Source of the DNA: Endothia cerciana
Lineage: Eukaryota > Ascomycota > Sordariomycetes > Diaporthales > Cryphonectriaceae
Assembly: GCA_026119935.1 (NCBI GenBank)
Contig: JALRMH010000053.1
Span: forward strand, 1 to 64,000
DNA length: 64,000 nucleotides
Reading direction: 5' to 3'
The translations under genes were made by a program, and so were the position numbers. Positions 12,825 through 26,026 of this stretch are shown piece after piece; position 1 is the stretch's first letter; each line of letters begins with the position of its first letter. The notes beneath the pieces were generated by a model that was given only the letters and a program-made list of their open reading frames with translations, ran no database searches and was not told where the DNA came from.

Positions 12825-13230
12825 TCGACGCAGCAACGGAGGGAAGGACCGGGGCAGTCCTCACGAAGACCACGATGACACCACAATGGCTGGAGGCTGG
12901 GCAAATGGAAAGAGCCGCTGCATATTTCTCACGAACCGGAGTTGGGGCGCCACACCAGGGCGGGGGCCATGCGATATATGATCTTTGACAAGAGCGGAAC
13001 CTACAAACCACAAGAGGGCCAGAGGATTGGGACGGAATCAGCTTTTATCGATACTCCATGTTATAATCTGTGTGCGCTTTATGATTATCTGTTTCGTTTT
13101 TGTATCATGGCTGGCTGGCTCATCATACAATACTCCAATAAACACCAACACGGCGTCTCCTATCAATGCTGTGTGTACTACTTACTCCCCTGGTGGCGGG
13201 GTATCATTGTTGTGTCGTCCGAACGCCCCG
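12825..13230. other. Convergent spacer BET1 / APC15
   Basis: These 406 bp lie between the two stop codons and have no supported gene. An AATAAA-like hexamer (CCAATAAAC) lies near 13137-13145 and could serve the BET1 3' end. Confidence 0.45.
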
Positions 13231-14428
13231 CTAACCCGCCCTCCGTCGTACATGCGGGCTGCTGTCCATAAAGCTGCTCCCGTCCCCTGAGAGAAGACCA
13301 CTGATGTCGCCATCACTCTGTGCAAGGCTTGCCCGGTTGCTGCTGCGCATGCTGCTCCGCGGCATGCTCCTCCGCAGACGAGAGCCGTGCGGCCGAGGAG
13401 CACCTGAGCTTCGGCCGGCAAAGCTGAGCTCCCGCGTAGGCTCATCACTAATCTCCTCGTCCGAATCGGTATGCTCGTACAAGTCGTCGTCGCCGCCTTC
13501 GGGTACCCCCTCGTCCAGGTCAGCGTCCATGTCCATGTCCATGGCCATACTAATGTCCGCGTTCATGTCAGGCGCATCATCCTGGGCGGGCTCGAGGTCG
13601 TCTTCCTCCAGCATGTGCTCCTCGTCGCCCGTAGCACCAAAGAACGCGCTTGTGTCGTAGTCTTGCTCCGGTCCCCGCGCCATCATCTCCCTCATGCGGT
13701 CCTCAGCGGCACGCAGATCCCGCACCTCCTCGCCCGCGGGACTAAGCGGCACCGCACCCGCGTGATCCACGCCCTCGCTGCCCTCCACCGTCTCCTCCTC
13801 ATCCTCCTCATCGCCCTCCGCGCTCTCCTCCCCGTCGAACCCGAACCCCTCCGCCTCGGGGATGTCCTCGTCCAGGTCCTGCTCCCCCTCCCCGTCGTCC
13901 TCCATCATCGGCTCGTCTTCTCCCAGCCCCGCCTCCGCCATCTGCGCCTGCATCTGCGCCTCCCGCCGCATCGCCTCCGCGTGCTCCTCCGCCTCGCGCC
14001 GCTCCTCGCGCATCTGTAGCAACGTCTTCGGGATCCCGGGCGGCTTCAGCCACCCGATGCCGTAGTTGGAGACGTTCGCCCGGCGCCGCTCCATCATCGC
14101 CTCGTCATGCCTCAGCCGTGCGAGGGTGGTGCGCTCGAGCAGCGCACGGCGGTGGTCGCGGTCGCGCGGGTGAGGCTGCTGCTGCGCCGTCATGTTGCTG
14201 TTATGGTTGTCATGGTGCGGGGACGCGTTGTAATAGTTCATGAGGAGGTAGTGCGGGACGCTGGGCGGCGCGTATTCTGAGGTGTACCAGAGATCGTGAG
14301 GCTGGGGAAGCCCGTCAGTATACTGGGCCGCCTTGCGCAGCTACGGGTCTTGCGCAGCTACGGGTCTTGATGGGGCTTACGTTGCGTGGGGTGAGATCTG
14401 GCAGCGTGGACATGAACGTGGAGAACAT
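13231..14428 (-). CDS. APC15: Anaphase-promoting complex subunit 15 (Apc15/Mnd2 family)
   Basis: Exon 1 is 14428-14381 (MFSTFMSTLPDLTPRN) and exon 2 is 14301-13231; 372 aa. The 79-nt intron runs GTAAGC to CCCCAG and joins in phase 0 to PHDLWYTSEYAPP. The Apc15 core motif is RRRANVSNYGIGWLKPPGI followed by PKTLLQM and a charged helix. The rest is very acidic and low in complexity (long D/E runs), then Ser/Arg-rich at the C terminus. In animals APC15 helps turn over Cdc20 and the mitotic checkpoint complex; yeast Mnd2 restrains APC/C-Ama1 in meiosis. An in-frame Met exists 33 codons further upstream, but MFSTF is the usual family start. The intron contains a 17-bp tandem duplication. Confidence 0.87.
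14333..14366. repeat. 17-bp tandem duplication inside the APC15 intron
   Basis: Two exact copies (14333-14349 and 14350-14366) of a unit beginning TTGCGCAG. They fill almost half of the 79-nt intron. Confidence 0.9.
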
Positions 14429-17400
14429 GTTGCCCAGCCGTGGCCGCTGTGCGCAGCGGTGAGTTTGAGGCACAGGTTCGTGTGAGGATTTGACACTGGT
14501 AGTCTTGTGGTATGTAGAGACGCCCACTGCTGGAAGATCCGGAGCCGAATGGTCTGTGAAGCGATGGGAGTACTGGAGGTCTGTTTTGTCTGTTGTTATG
14601 TTATTTGAGGGCCTTCCTCAGCCTTCATGGCTGCTGCCAGGCGAGCTCCAGGTACCTTTGTGCCTTCCCGTCGTGAGGTGCAAGGGTCCCCTGTCCCCCG
14701 CATGCGGCTTGCCGTTTGGCACGTGCACCCTGCGGTAGTACGGAGTACTATGGTACAACAGTACAAAATACTTCACATATCAGAGTGCGACACGTCTTCG
14801 GTGCTTGCAGCCTCGGCACCTCGCCAAGGCTGCTGTGTAAAGGGAATCACAGAAAAGCAAGATCAGATATGCATGATGCCAGAGGAGGAGACGGGACGAA
14901 GCGAGTTGTGGTGGTCACACGGTGCCGCCCCTCCCTCCTACCCCCGAGGCACAAATTGGAGATTGGCCAAGCACGCGCTGGCAGAACGACATATCACAGC
15001 GGTGCATGAGTATGGTAGGATGGAGTGCCTCGGTTACTACTGTGTAGGATAGCAGGAAAAGTCGCCTTGGCAAGTCAGGACAGATTCCCTATGGGACGGG
15101 CTCCGAAGGGCGTATCTCTCTCGGGCAAAACTGGGTTTCACAGGATGACTTTGGTGTGACCTCCAGAGATGTTAGCTCTGCCCAGGTGAGACGCCATGGC
15201 TTCAGGCGTCGTCCCTAGTTGAGAAATGCAGGTTGCGGGTTGCGCTGCACGGAACATATCGGATTCTGGGCTAGATCTATGTTGTAAAGGAACACCAGTA
15301 AGACCAAGCAGATCAAGCAGTCGGGCAGGATAAGTGAGAAGACACTGGTGATGGGCCTAGATTTGGTGGTAGACCCGACTGTGGATGAGAGGGTACCTGA
15401 TAATACCAAGCCATGTTGATGTTCTTGAGTCCAGCAATCAGAAGGTTGATGGTCATGCTCTTTTCACCCTATTCGGACCGACGAGCGCCTTCTTCGGACG
15501 AGGAACAGAATTCTCGGGAGAGCCACAGGCGATATTTTGCCAAGATGCAAAAGTCAGTCAACCGTTCTCAACAGCGACAGGAATCCGAGTGGCTGGCGCC
15601 ATATTGTCGTTCGGCCTCGACACCCGAATCAGAAAGAATCAGGGGAATCAGGTCAGGTCAACGACGCGAGTTTCGATAGAGTAACTGCAATTGCTCTGAG
15701 TGGTGGTTGTGAATACTGTGACCAGGCTGTGGATCATTGTTCCGGCTTGATGGGCGACCCGCAAGCCGCGGAAGAGGATACTCGAATGTCCGCCCTAGGA
15801 TTCGACATTGGTCCGGACCGCAAGGTCTGGATCCATCAATCATGCTCGGAAGAAATCGGCTGTGTGTTTTTCCTCGCCAAAACTGGCGTCTGCGCCAGCC
15901 TCCGCTCGCCCAAGGAGAAGAAGCACGTCAGCCAAACGATGAGGTGGCCCGAATTCCAAAGCGATCTCGGACTAGACGAAAGCAACGTTGAAATGCAGCA
16001 AGCCGGAAAGCCTCATGGGCCCTGGCGTCGCAAGCAGCAATGTCTCCACAAATAATGTGACAATGCGTATGCGCTTGGGTCACCTGAGCATCAGCAGTAC
16101 AGACACGGCTGGCGGAAGTTCAATACTGTTTCCGCGGGGTCCAAGGGGTCGAGCCTGAGTAGTCTACCCAACTCTTTCACCGGTGGGCGACAGCCATTCA
16201 CCATGGTATGGCTGCTCACGTAAGGCGTACAAAACTGAATAGCTTCGCGAATGGCTGTTGCCGGGCTTGCTGATCGACAAAAAATGGTCAAGTCAAGTCG
16301 CAACGTCATCGACAATGTGTACGGGTTTAAGGGATTTAGGAGTCCCAGGGCCGCGGACTGGCTGACTGGTCTTGATAGAGAGGGCCAGCGGAGGGCACGT
16401 GGAGGACACGAGAGGCGACACTCCATCAGAAGGCGAGGCTAGCATGTGGTGCGACTTGGTTGGCTCAAGATAAGGGTCTCTCTAAAACGGCAGCACTGGT
16501 GATTGGCTCCTCGCCACATTGTCGCTGACAATTTCTTTGACATCAGCGTATTCCGATGGATGACGGTCATGAGGACGCGCAGGACGCGCAGGGTTTGCAT
16601 TTGCCGCACCCATGTCAGTAAAAATGAAGGATCTCGCACACATCTTTGTTTGCATGTGTCCCATTCTGCATGCCGGTCAGCTCAGATCCTTGATAATTTC
16701 AGCTGAATCAAGGGTCGTCAAGGGCTGGGACAGTACATTTTATATTCTTGAGATCTCTCCGAGCGTCGAGCAAAGAAGGCTTGAGTTGAACTCTTCCTGT
16801 CAAGTCGTTGAATCTCCGACAACTCCCGACGCTGCGAAACGTCCCACGGACCTTGCCCCATGTTTGGAGCCTCGGCCAGATCCAGTGTGGGAATCCGTTT
16901 TCGCGAGCATTGCAAATGCGTTGGTGGTGAACATTTTCTCTAGCGATATCGGCCTTTGAAACAAGCGGCGGGTGATTGGCTTTGGGAGGAGGAGCTCTCA
17001 AGCTTGATGTGACTCCGTCCTTTTTTTCTTCTTCCTACAAGGATGTTTATGCAGCATGCATGATCCCTACTAGCGTTGCAGCTCAGTTTGTGGGGGGATA
17101 TTGGGGTCGTCCGTAATACAAAGAAGATTCTCAGCCTGTTTCAGCGGGATGAACACAAACTCACAGGTAAAAAAATAATAAAAAATAAAAAATTATAATT
17201 TGAAGGTTGAAAGGCAGTTGAACAGCCACAGAGGATAGTTTGCGAGAGTATCCTGGTTCTGGATCATTCCCGGAAATGGTAGATGAGAGGAACTGGATGC
17301 ACAATGAACCCCTCCCTACTCAAGCAAGATCTGAGTACATAGGTACCTAAGCCGTTGGGTCCTGAGACCATCGCCTACAGTACTATAGACCAGACCCTGG

Positions 17401-19351
17401 AAGACAACCAGGTTGCATTTAAACTTGCAGCTGTGATCCAGCCAATGTTGTTTCGATTGGCTTCTCTTTATGCCAGATTTAGAAGGCTACCAGGACACCG
17501 GTTCTGAAATGTATGTGAACCTGGGCAATAAATGCAATACAAACATGGAATTATGTTTGCTCAGCTTGTAGGCAAAGAGGAATTGAGGACGAGGCTATCT
17601 TATCCCTGACTCAACAGGCGTTCTTGGGAGAGACCATATCACGAGGTAGTCTTCTTACCATTGAAGACCTTGAGGGATGCAATTAGAAAGGCACCCTCCT
17701 CATTTTCCTCCTCCTCCTCCTCCTCCTCCTCCTCCTCCTTGTTGTCTGTGGTCTGCGGGGCAGGACTACCTGGGCACTTAACCCCCACCTTTTGGACCCC
17801 TGCAACTAGCGTACCCTGGTAGCTTGTCTCCCAGCATTGCCCCTCCAAGCTCCGATCGGTCTCCTCCCCTCCATAGCCTTCCCTGTCCCCTACCAATCTG
17901 CTTGCTTTCAATCTAAACGCATATTCACCTGGAGCGGAAGGCATGGCTAGTGTGAGGTAGAAAACTTGCCCGACCCTCCTTGCACCAGCTCTCTCTCCTC
18001 TCCTTCTCCTCGCAACACAACTCCATCTCTCCCTTCTCGAGTTGTAAACGACGACTCTGCACACGCATCCTCTTGAACAGACTCACCGTCTCCTGTTTGC
18101 CAGCAAAGCCACATTCAAGTAAGTAATCATTCCCTCCATGCCCCTCCATCCTCCCCAGGTCGAAGAGTCGAAGAGTCAAGTCAATCACAACCTCCTGCAC
18201 TGCGCTTCCACCGTCGATGTACACCGAACCAGTCCCTGGGATACCTTGCGCAACAAGGCAACTTGGCCATGGACCACATCTACTCCTCTGGAAACAAGCT
18301 CGTCTTGGGAACATCCTGCATTCAGACTACCAGACTTTGACCTCCCTCGATGAGAGTATGGCCCGTCAAAAACGTCAAAAATGTCATCCTCGAAGCACTT
18401 TGCTACACAGAAGCCGCGATCAGCACTGTCAATAGTGGGCCAAGCTTGGTTGATTGGTCACACAATCCGCCCTCAACAACTCGCTCCAGCTCAACCTCCA
18501 TCTGGCATGCAATTTCGAAACCAAAATCCTTGATAAGAAGAAGAAAAAATGGGACATCAACTACAGCCCTTGACGAGGTTATACTGGTCTACACTTGGCC
18601 TGGAAGCTCTGGCTCAGGATGACCTCATCAGCCTGTGGGTCTATCTCGAACTACATGCGACCATACGCGAACGTGCAGATCGAACGATCGGCTCAGTCCT
18701 CCGCTTGATGCGGCCAACGGATTTTGAGGGATCTGGAAACTCAGCCGCTTATCTCGTCCTGGCTGGGGTACGCTGCCATGTCACCAGGACGGCATGCACC
18801 AACCTTTCTAAGGGAAGGGTGTGCAGGTACGGACCTCTCTCGTAGAAGGTAACCTGCCACCGACCGGTCGCACCCACACCAACCAGGAGAATACCTCCGA
18901 TTTGTGCGAGTCTTGTCTCGTCGCATTTGTGGGCTCATGTTTAGCTCAAATCACGGAAATCACTGCAGTTTTCTGGTCACGCGCGGGCATCTTGTGGTCT
19001 CCCGCATTCCCGTCGCCAATACATCTCCCACTGCGAGGAAAACTCAACCACAACCGACTCTCAAGGTTCTACGTCAGATTGCGGCTCAGGCGCCGTTCCA
19101 CGACACTTCGGGAACCAGCGCAGTTCGCGGGCTATCCAACTTTGACTCATTAATGACATCTCCTGGGATTGAAATGACCAAGATCAAATCGGTGATTTAC
19201 TAACGATTTGCCCTGTTAGAAACATTCACTAGGGCATTGTTGCTGCTCTGTATCCGACGGCAAGCTTGTCCCTGCCTACTTGGGACAGCTTTCAGTTTTC
19301 CGACGGACACGCAAAACCGACCACCCATCTATCTCGGAGTGGTGGCCTAGC
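14429..19351. other. Long poorly coding region upstream of glutamate synthase
   Basis: Nearly 5 kb without a gene I can support. It holds short frames of unknown merit: 15215-15409 (-), which would encode one hydrophobic helix, and 15537-16055 (+), 172 codons. It also has an AT-rich patch at 17165-17200 and a CCT microsatellite at 17706-17739. Pyrimidine-rich, CAACAC-type sequence at about 17980-18110 is followed by a strong donor (GTAAGT at 18119). This looks like a transcription start region and an intron in a long 5' leader, possibly that of the glutamate synthase gene. I cannot place the matching acceptor with confidence. Confidence 0.4.
17706..17739. repeat. CCT trinucleotide microsatellite
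   Basis: About ten TCC/CCT units in a row, in non-coding sequence. Confidence 0.9.
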
Positions 19352-22300
19352 ATGGGCTTGGCTACCGAGTTCGACGACCGACAAGTACATTTGCAGGCTG
19401 AACCCGAGGCATACCAGCCGTATGAGTACCAGCAAGAGGGCAATGGCACTTGGGCCGGTGCCCTGCCGGTGAAGCAGTATGTCTCCTGGTCTTTGAGACG
19501 AGCCTCGAACTATAATTAATCACTTCGAACAGGGGACTCTATGACCCTTCCTTGGAGAAAGATGCATGCGGTGTCGGTTTTGCCTGGTACGCCGATTCCT
19601 GTCCTCGTGGACGATACTAGCTAACAAGACACAGCAACATCAAGGGCAAGCCGAGCCACAAGATTGTCAGCGATGGTAAGCCTGGGTCCCTGCTGAAGTT
19701 ATCCAATCGAACATCAACGCTAACAGCCTGAAGCTCGTAACCTACTTTGCAACATGACCCACCGGGGTGCCGTGGGCTCTGATGCACGAGATGGTGATGG
19801 TGCTGGGGTCATGACTTCGATCCCTTTCAAGTTCTTCATCAAGAACTTCGAGCGTGATGTTGGCATCAAGCTTCCGCCTCCTGGTCAATACGCCGTAGGC
19901 AACCTGTTCTTCAATCCCGACCCAGAGACCCTGGAGGAGCAGAAGCGGCAATTGGAAGATATTGCCGAGTCATTGGACCTGCGGGTCTTGGGATGGCGCG
20001 AGCCTCCTGTGGACTCGTCCCTGCTGGGGCCCGCCGCCCTCAGCCGGCAGCCTGCCATTCTGCAACCTTTCGTCGTTCTCGCGTCTGCTTATGGCTCCGG
20101 AAACGCGCCTGGGGTGACCGATCTTGAGAAGTTCGACGAGCGACAGTTTGAGAGACAGCTCTACGTGCTCCGAAAGCGCTCCACGCACACTATTGGCCTG
20201 CACAACTGGTTTTACATTTGTTCTCTGTCCAACAAGAACATTGTTTACAAGGGTCAATTGGCACCTGTTCAGGTCTACCAGTACTATCACGACCTGGTGA
20301 ACGCCGACTACGAGGCACACTTCGCTTTGGTGCACTCTCGATTTTCCACCAATACCTTCCCTTCCTGGGACCGAGCACAGCCTTTGCGGTGGGCAGCCCA
20401 CAACGGTAAGTGAATCGAGAAGGCCTCGCTACATTATAAAAAGCTGAAACCGCAGCAGGTGAAATCAACACCCTCCGTGGCAACAAGAACTGGATGAGGG
20501 CTCGCGAGGGTGTGATGCAGTCGGACATTTTTGCGGACGAGTTGGAGATGCTGTATCCTATCGTAGAGGACGGTGGCTCAGACTCTGCTGCTTTCGATAA
20601 TGTCCTTGAGCTGCTCACCATCAACGGTGTGCTCTCTTTGCCAGAGGCTATAATGCTGATGGTTCCCGAGGCATGGCAGGGTAATACCTCCATGGACCCC
20701 AAGAAGGCCGCTTTCTACGAGTGGGCCGCTTGCCAGATGGAGCCATGGGATGGCCCTGCTCTGTTCACCTTTGCCGATGGCCGCTTCTGCGGCGCCAATC
20801 TTGACCGAAATGGTCTGAGACCTTGTCGATACTATGTCATGGATGATGACCGTATCATCTGTGCCTCCGAGGTTGGCACTATTCACGTAGAGCCCGAGCG
20901 TGTCATCCAGAAGGGACGTCTACAGCCTGGGCGCATGCTGCTAGTTGATACGAAGGCTGGACGTATCATCGATGACCATGAGCTGAAGGAGGCCGTGTCA
21001 AGCCGACAGAACTTCCGCTCCTGGCTCGACAACGAGCTCATCTCTATGCCCACGGTGCTCAACGCAATGTCGGCTGATAAGAGCCTCGAGTTGGCTGCCA
21101 CGCCTGACATTCTTCCCCTGCAGGAGGACCCTCTTCTTCTCGCCTTCGGCTACACTTTCGAGCAGGTCTCACTGCTACTGGCTCCTATGGCCTCCGATGA
21201 GAAGGAGGCGCTCGGATCCATGGGTAATGATGCTCCTCTCGCCTGCCTCTCTCCGGCTCCGCGAATGCTCTACGAGTATTTCCGACAGCTGTTCGCTCAG
21301 GTCACCAACCCTCCCATCGATCCCATCAGAGAGTCCATTGTCATGTCTTTGGACTGCTATATCGGTCCTCAAGGAAATCTTTTGGAGATGGACTCTTCCC
21401 AGTGCGGCCGCCTGCTCCTTCCAAGCCCGATTCTGTCAATCCCCGAATTCAACGCGTTGAGAAACATCTCGAAGATCCACCCGGAGTGGACGGTCAAGGT
21501 CATTGACCTCACTTTCCCCAAGGAGGAAGGCGTCGAGGGCTATATTCGCCACCTCGACTTCATCTGCAATGAGGCTACTGCCGCGATTGAGGCCAGAGAT
21601 CGGATCATTATCCTCTCCGACCGCAAGACCTCGGCTGACCGCGTTGCTGTCTCGACTCTTCTGGCCTCCGGTATGGTTCACCACCACTTGATCAGCAACA
21701 AGTGGAGATCAATGGCCGCCATCGTCCTCGAGACTGCTGAGGCTCGTGAGGTCCACCACATGTGTGTCCTCATGGGCTACGGTGCTGATGCAGTCAACCC
21801 CTACCTCGCCATGGAGTGTATCCTGAAGCTCAACCGGGAGAAGCTCATCAAGAAGAACTTGTCCGACGAGGTCCTCATCCAGAACTACAAGCACTCTTGC
21901 GACGGTGGTATCCTGAAGGTGATGAGCAAGATGGGTATCTCCACGTTGGCCAGCTACAAGGGTGCGCAGATCTTCGAAGCTCTGGGAGTGGACGACACCG
22001 TCGTCGAGCGATGCTTCAGAGGCACCACCACTCGTATCAAGGGTATCACCTTTGATCTCATCGCTGAGGACGCCTTCCGACTCCATGAGCGCGGCTTCCC
22101 ATCTCGCTACACCGTTGAGATTCCCGGCCTCCCCGAGTCCGGCGAGTACCACTGGCGGGATGGCGGTGAGGCACACGTCAATGATCCTACTTCCATCGCC
22201 AACATCCAAGACGCTGTGCGTAACAAGAACGATAAGTCTTACGAGACCTACTCCAGGTCTGAGTACGAGCAGATCAAGAACTGCACACTCAGAGGCATGT

Positions 22301-25300
22301 TGGACTTTGAGTTCGACGAGTCAAAGTCGATCCCGATTGACCAGGTCGAGCCTTGGACCGAGATCGTCCGGCGCTTCTGCACGGGTGCCATGTCCTATGG
22401 TTCCATCTCCATGGAGTCTCATTCCACGCTTGCCGTCGCCATGAACCGCCTTGGAGGAAAGTCCAACACCGGCGAGGGTGGTGAGGATCCGGAGCGTTCC
22501 CAGGTCGATGAGAACGGTGACACCCGACGGTCCGCTATCAAGCAGGTGGCCTCCGGCCGTTTCGGAACGACGTCCGCCTATTTGGCAGACGCTGATGAGA
22601 TTCAAATTAAGATGGCCCAAGGTGCCAAGCCAGGAGAAGGTGGTGAGCTTCCAGGCCACAAAGTTACGAAGTCCATCGCCAGGACACGTCATTCTACACC
22701 TGGAGTGGGGTTGATTTCACCCCCACCTCACCACGACATCTACTCCATCGAGGATCTGAAGCAGCTCATCTATGACCTCAAGTGCTCCAACCCACGGTCT
22801 CGTGTCTCCGTCAAGCTTGTCTCCGAGGCTGGTGTCGGTATTGTCGCCGCTGGTGTTGCAAAGGCTAAGGCTGACCACATCCTGATTTCTGGCCACGATG
22901 GTGGTACCGGTGCCTCCCGATGGACTGGTATCAAGTACGCTGGTTTACCTTGGGAGTTGGGCCTTGCCGAGACTCACCAGACACTCGTCCTGAACGATCT
23001 CCGTGGCCGCGTCGTCGTCCAGACAGATGGCCAAATCAAGACTGGACGTGACGTAGCCATCGCCTGCTTGCTAGGCGCTGAGGAGTGGGGTTTCGCTACT
23101 GCTCCTTTGATCGCCATGGGCTGTATTATGATGAGGAAGTGCCACTTAAATGTATGCCCTGTAGGCATAGCTACGCAAGACCCTGTTTTGCGCGCAAAGT
23201 TCAAGGGCACTCCCGAGGAGGTCGTCAACTTCTTCTACTATGTTGCCAATGAGCTGCGTGCGATCATGGCTCAGCTTGGCTTCAGAACTGTCAACGAGAT
23301 GGTTGGTCACGTTGAGTGCCTCAAGGTCCGGGATGACCTCAGGACTCGCAAGACGGAGAACATTGATCTGTCTCTCCTGCTCACTCCTGCTCACAAGATG
23401 CGCAGCGGAGTTGCCACGTTCAACGTTCGCAAGCAAGACCACCGCCTCTACGTCCGTCTGGACAACAAGCTCATCTCCGAGGCGGAGCTCACTCTGGACA
23501 AGGGCCTGCCGAGCCGCATTGAATGTGATATTATCAATACGGATCGTGCCATGGGTACATCTCTTTCTTACCAGATCTCCAAGCGTTACGGAGAGGCTGG
23601 TCTCCCGGCCGATACTGTTCATGTCTCTATCAAGGGATCCGCCGGCCAGTCGTTTGGCGCTTTCTTGGCCCCTGGTGTGACGCTCGAGCTCGAGGGCGAT
23701 GCCAACGACTATGTCGGCAAGGGCCTTAGCGGTGGTAGGGTCATCATCTATCCTCCTCGCTCCGCCGTTTTCAAGGCTGAAGAGAACATCCTGATCGGCA
23801 ATGTCTGTCTATACGGTGCCACAGCCGGTCACTGTTACTTCCGCGGTGTTGCTGCCGAGCGTTTTGCTGTGCGGAACTCTGGGGCGCACGCCGTTGTTGA
23901 AGGTGTCGGTGATCACGGTTGCGAGTACATGACCGGAGGTCGCGTAGTCGTCCTTGGTAGCACGGGTCGAAACTTTGCCGCAGGCATGTCAGGTGGTATT
24001 GCGTACATTCTTGACAAGGACCACGACTTCATTTCCAAGCTCAACATGGAAATGGTGGAGGCTTCCAGCATTGAGGATCCTCAAGAGGTTGCCTTCGTCC
24101 GTGGCATGATCGAGGACCACCACCACTACACTGGCTCTGAGCTGGCTGCACGCATTCTGGTCGACTTCAATCGCATCTTGCCTCGATTTGTGAAGGTCCT
24201 CCCTGTCGACTACAAGAGAGTTATCCAGGAGGAGGCCGCCAAGGCTGCCGAGGCCAAGAAGGCTGAGCTCAACCTGCCTATCACTCCGAAGAAGGAGGAG
24301 AAGAAGAAGGCTTCTCCACTTCAGGACATGGAAGAGGCAATGAGCGACGAGAAGGCAGAGAAGCGGAGAAAGGCGCTCGTGCTCGACAAGACCAAGGGTT
24401 TCATGAAGTACCATCGTCGTGCCGAGAAGTACCGTGATGCCAAGACGCGAGTCAAGGATTGGGCCGAGCTCTCTTCGCGACTGGACGAGGATGAGCTGAA
24501 GTACCAATCCGCTCGCTGCATGGATTGCGGTGTCCCATTCTGCCAGTCTGATACTGGTTGCCCCATCTCCAACATCATCCCCAAGTGGAACGAGCTCGTT
24601 TTCCAGGTATGTCTCCGCCGTCTTTCACTGTCTATACGGTACTGACGAATGTGACAGAACCAGTGGCAGGATGCCCTCAACCGTCTGCTCATGACCAACA
24701 ACTTCCCTGAGTTTACTGGTCGTGTCTGCCCTGCCCCTTGTGAGGGAGCATGCGTTCTGGGCATCAACGAGGACCCTGTCGGCATCAAGTCGATCGAGTG
24801 CGCCATCATTGATAGAGGCTTTGAGATGGGTTGGATGGTCCCTCGTCCTCCCAAGGTCCGCACTGGCAAGAAGGTTGCTATCATTGGCTCTGGACCTGCC
24901 GGTCTGGCAGCTGCCGACCAACTCAACCGGGCCGGACACCTCGTCACACTGTACGAGCGCAACGACCGCCTGGGCGGTTTGCTCATGTATGGTATCCCCA
25001 ACATGAAGCTCGACAAGCGCGTTGTCAAGCGCCGGACCGACTTCATGGCTGAGGAGGGTGTCGTGTTCAAGACTGGCGTGGCCATTGGCGAGGATATCAC
25101 GATCCACGATCTCAAGGCTCAGAATGATGCTGTCATCATCGCCACCGGAGCCACTGTCGCGCGAGATCTCCCCATCGAGGGCCGCAACCTGGAGGGTATC
25201 CACTTTGCCATGGAGTTCCTTCACAAGAACACCAAGTCCCTGCTAGACTCCGAGCTTCAGGATGGTTCTTACCTCTCTGCCAAGGGCAAGCACGTTGTCG

Positions 25301-26026
25301 TCATCGGCGGTGGTGACACTGGCAACGACTGTATCGGTACCTCTGTCCGTCACGGCGCCAAGTCCGTTGTCAACTTCGAGTTGCTCCCGCAGCCGCCCGA
25401 GGCCCGTGCCCGCGACAACCCCTGGCCGCAGTGGCCCCGCATCTACCGCGTGGACTACGGTCACACGGAGGTGCGACAGCACACTGGCAAGGACCCGCGT
25501 GAGTACAACATCAAGTCGGCCCGCTTCGTCGACGACGGCAACGGGCGTGTCAAGGGCATCGAGACGGTGCGCGTTGAGTGGGTCAAGAATGAGCAGGGCG
25601 GATGGGTTGTCCAGGACAAGGAGGGCTCTGAGGAGTTCTTCCCTGCCGACATGGTGCTACTTTCCATGGGCTTCTTGGGCCCCGAGCAGCGTGTGTTTGC
25701 GGATGCCATCGAGCTTGATCAGAGGAAGAACATCAAGACGCCGCAGGGCAAATACCACACCAATATCCCCGGTGTGTTTGCGGCTGGTGATTGCCGTCGC
25801 GGACAGTCGCTGATCGTCTGGTGAGTCCATATGGCCCCTTCGGTACAACGTCTTATGTGAAGAAGCTGCTAACATTATGACCAGGGGTATCAACGAGGGT
25901 CGCCAGGCTGCTCGCGAGGTTGATCTGTACCTGGAGCACAGCACCAACCTCCCCGTGACGGGTGGTATCGTTCGACGCAGCGCCCAGGAGGTCATGCACA
26001 CCATTGCTCCTGTGGCTGCTTCTTGA
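19352..26026 (+). CDS. GLT1: NADH-dependent glutamate synthase (GOGAT), single-chain
   Basis: Seven exons: 19352-19476, 19533-19586, 19635-19675, 19734-20405, 20459-24606, 24658-25820, 25885-26026; 2114 aa. It converts glutamine plus 2-oxoglutarate to two glutamates with NADH. A propeptide of 53 residues precedes Cys54 (KDACGVGF), the nucleophile of the type-2 glutaminase domain. The synthase domain has the [3Fe-4S] cysteines C1186, C1192 and C1197 (CIMMRKCHLNVC). A GXGXG beta-helix domain follows. After a charged linker (about 1595-1640) comes the GltD-like part, with Cys1651, 1654, 1659 and 1665 for 4Fe-4S, the FAD motif GSGPAG at about 1757 and the NADH motif GGGDTG at about 1897. All joins keep phase. 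An in-frame Met 24 codons upstream (19280) exists, but MGLATEFDD is the usual fungal start. Confidence 0.97.

Noticed and set aside
13471..14019. 182-codon frame on the plus strand
   Set aside because: Antisense to APC15; rich in Leu, Val, Arg and His because the APC15 strand codes acidic runs.
16091..17001. Frames of 97-115 codons on both strands near 16-17 kb
   Set aside because: They overlap each other, match no family and show no splice-consistent extension.
20190..24507. Several 80-170 codon frames inside the glutamate synthase gene
   Set aside because: They are shadows of GLT1 exons 4 and 5 in other frames.
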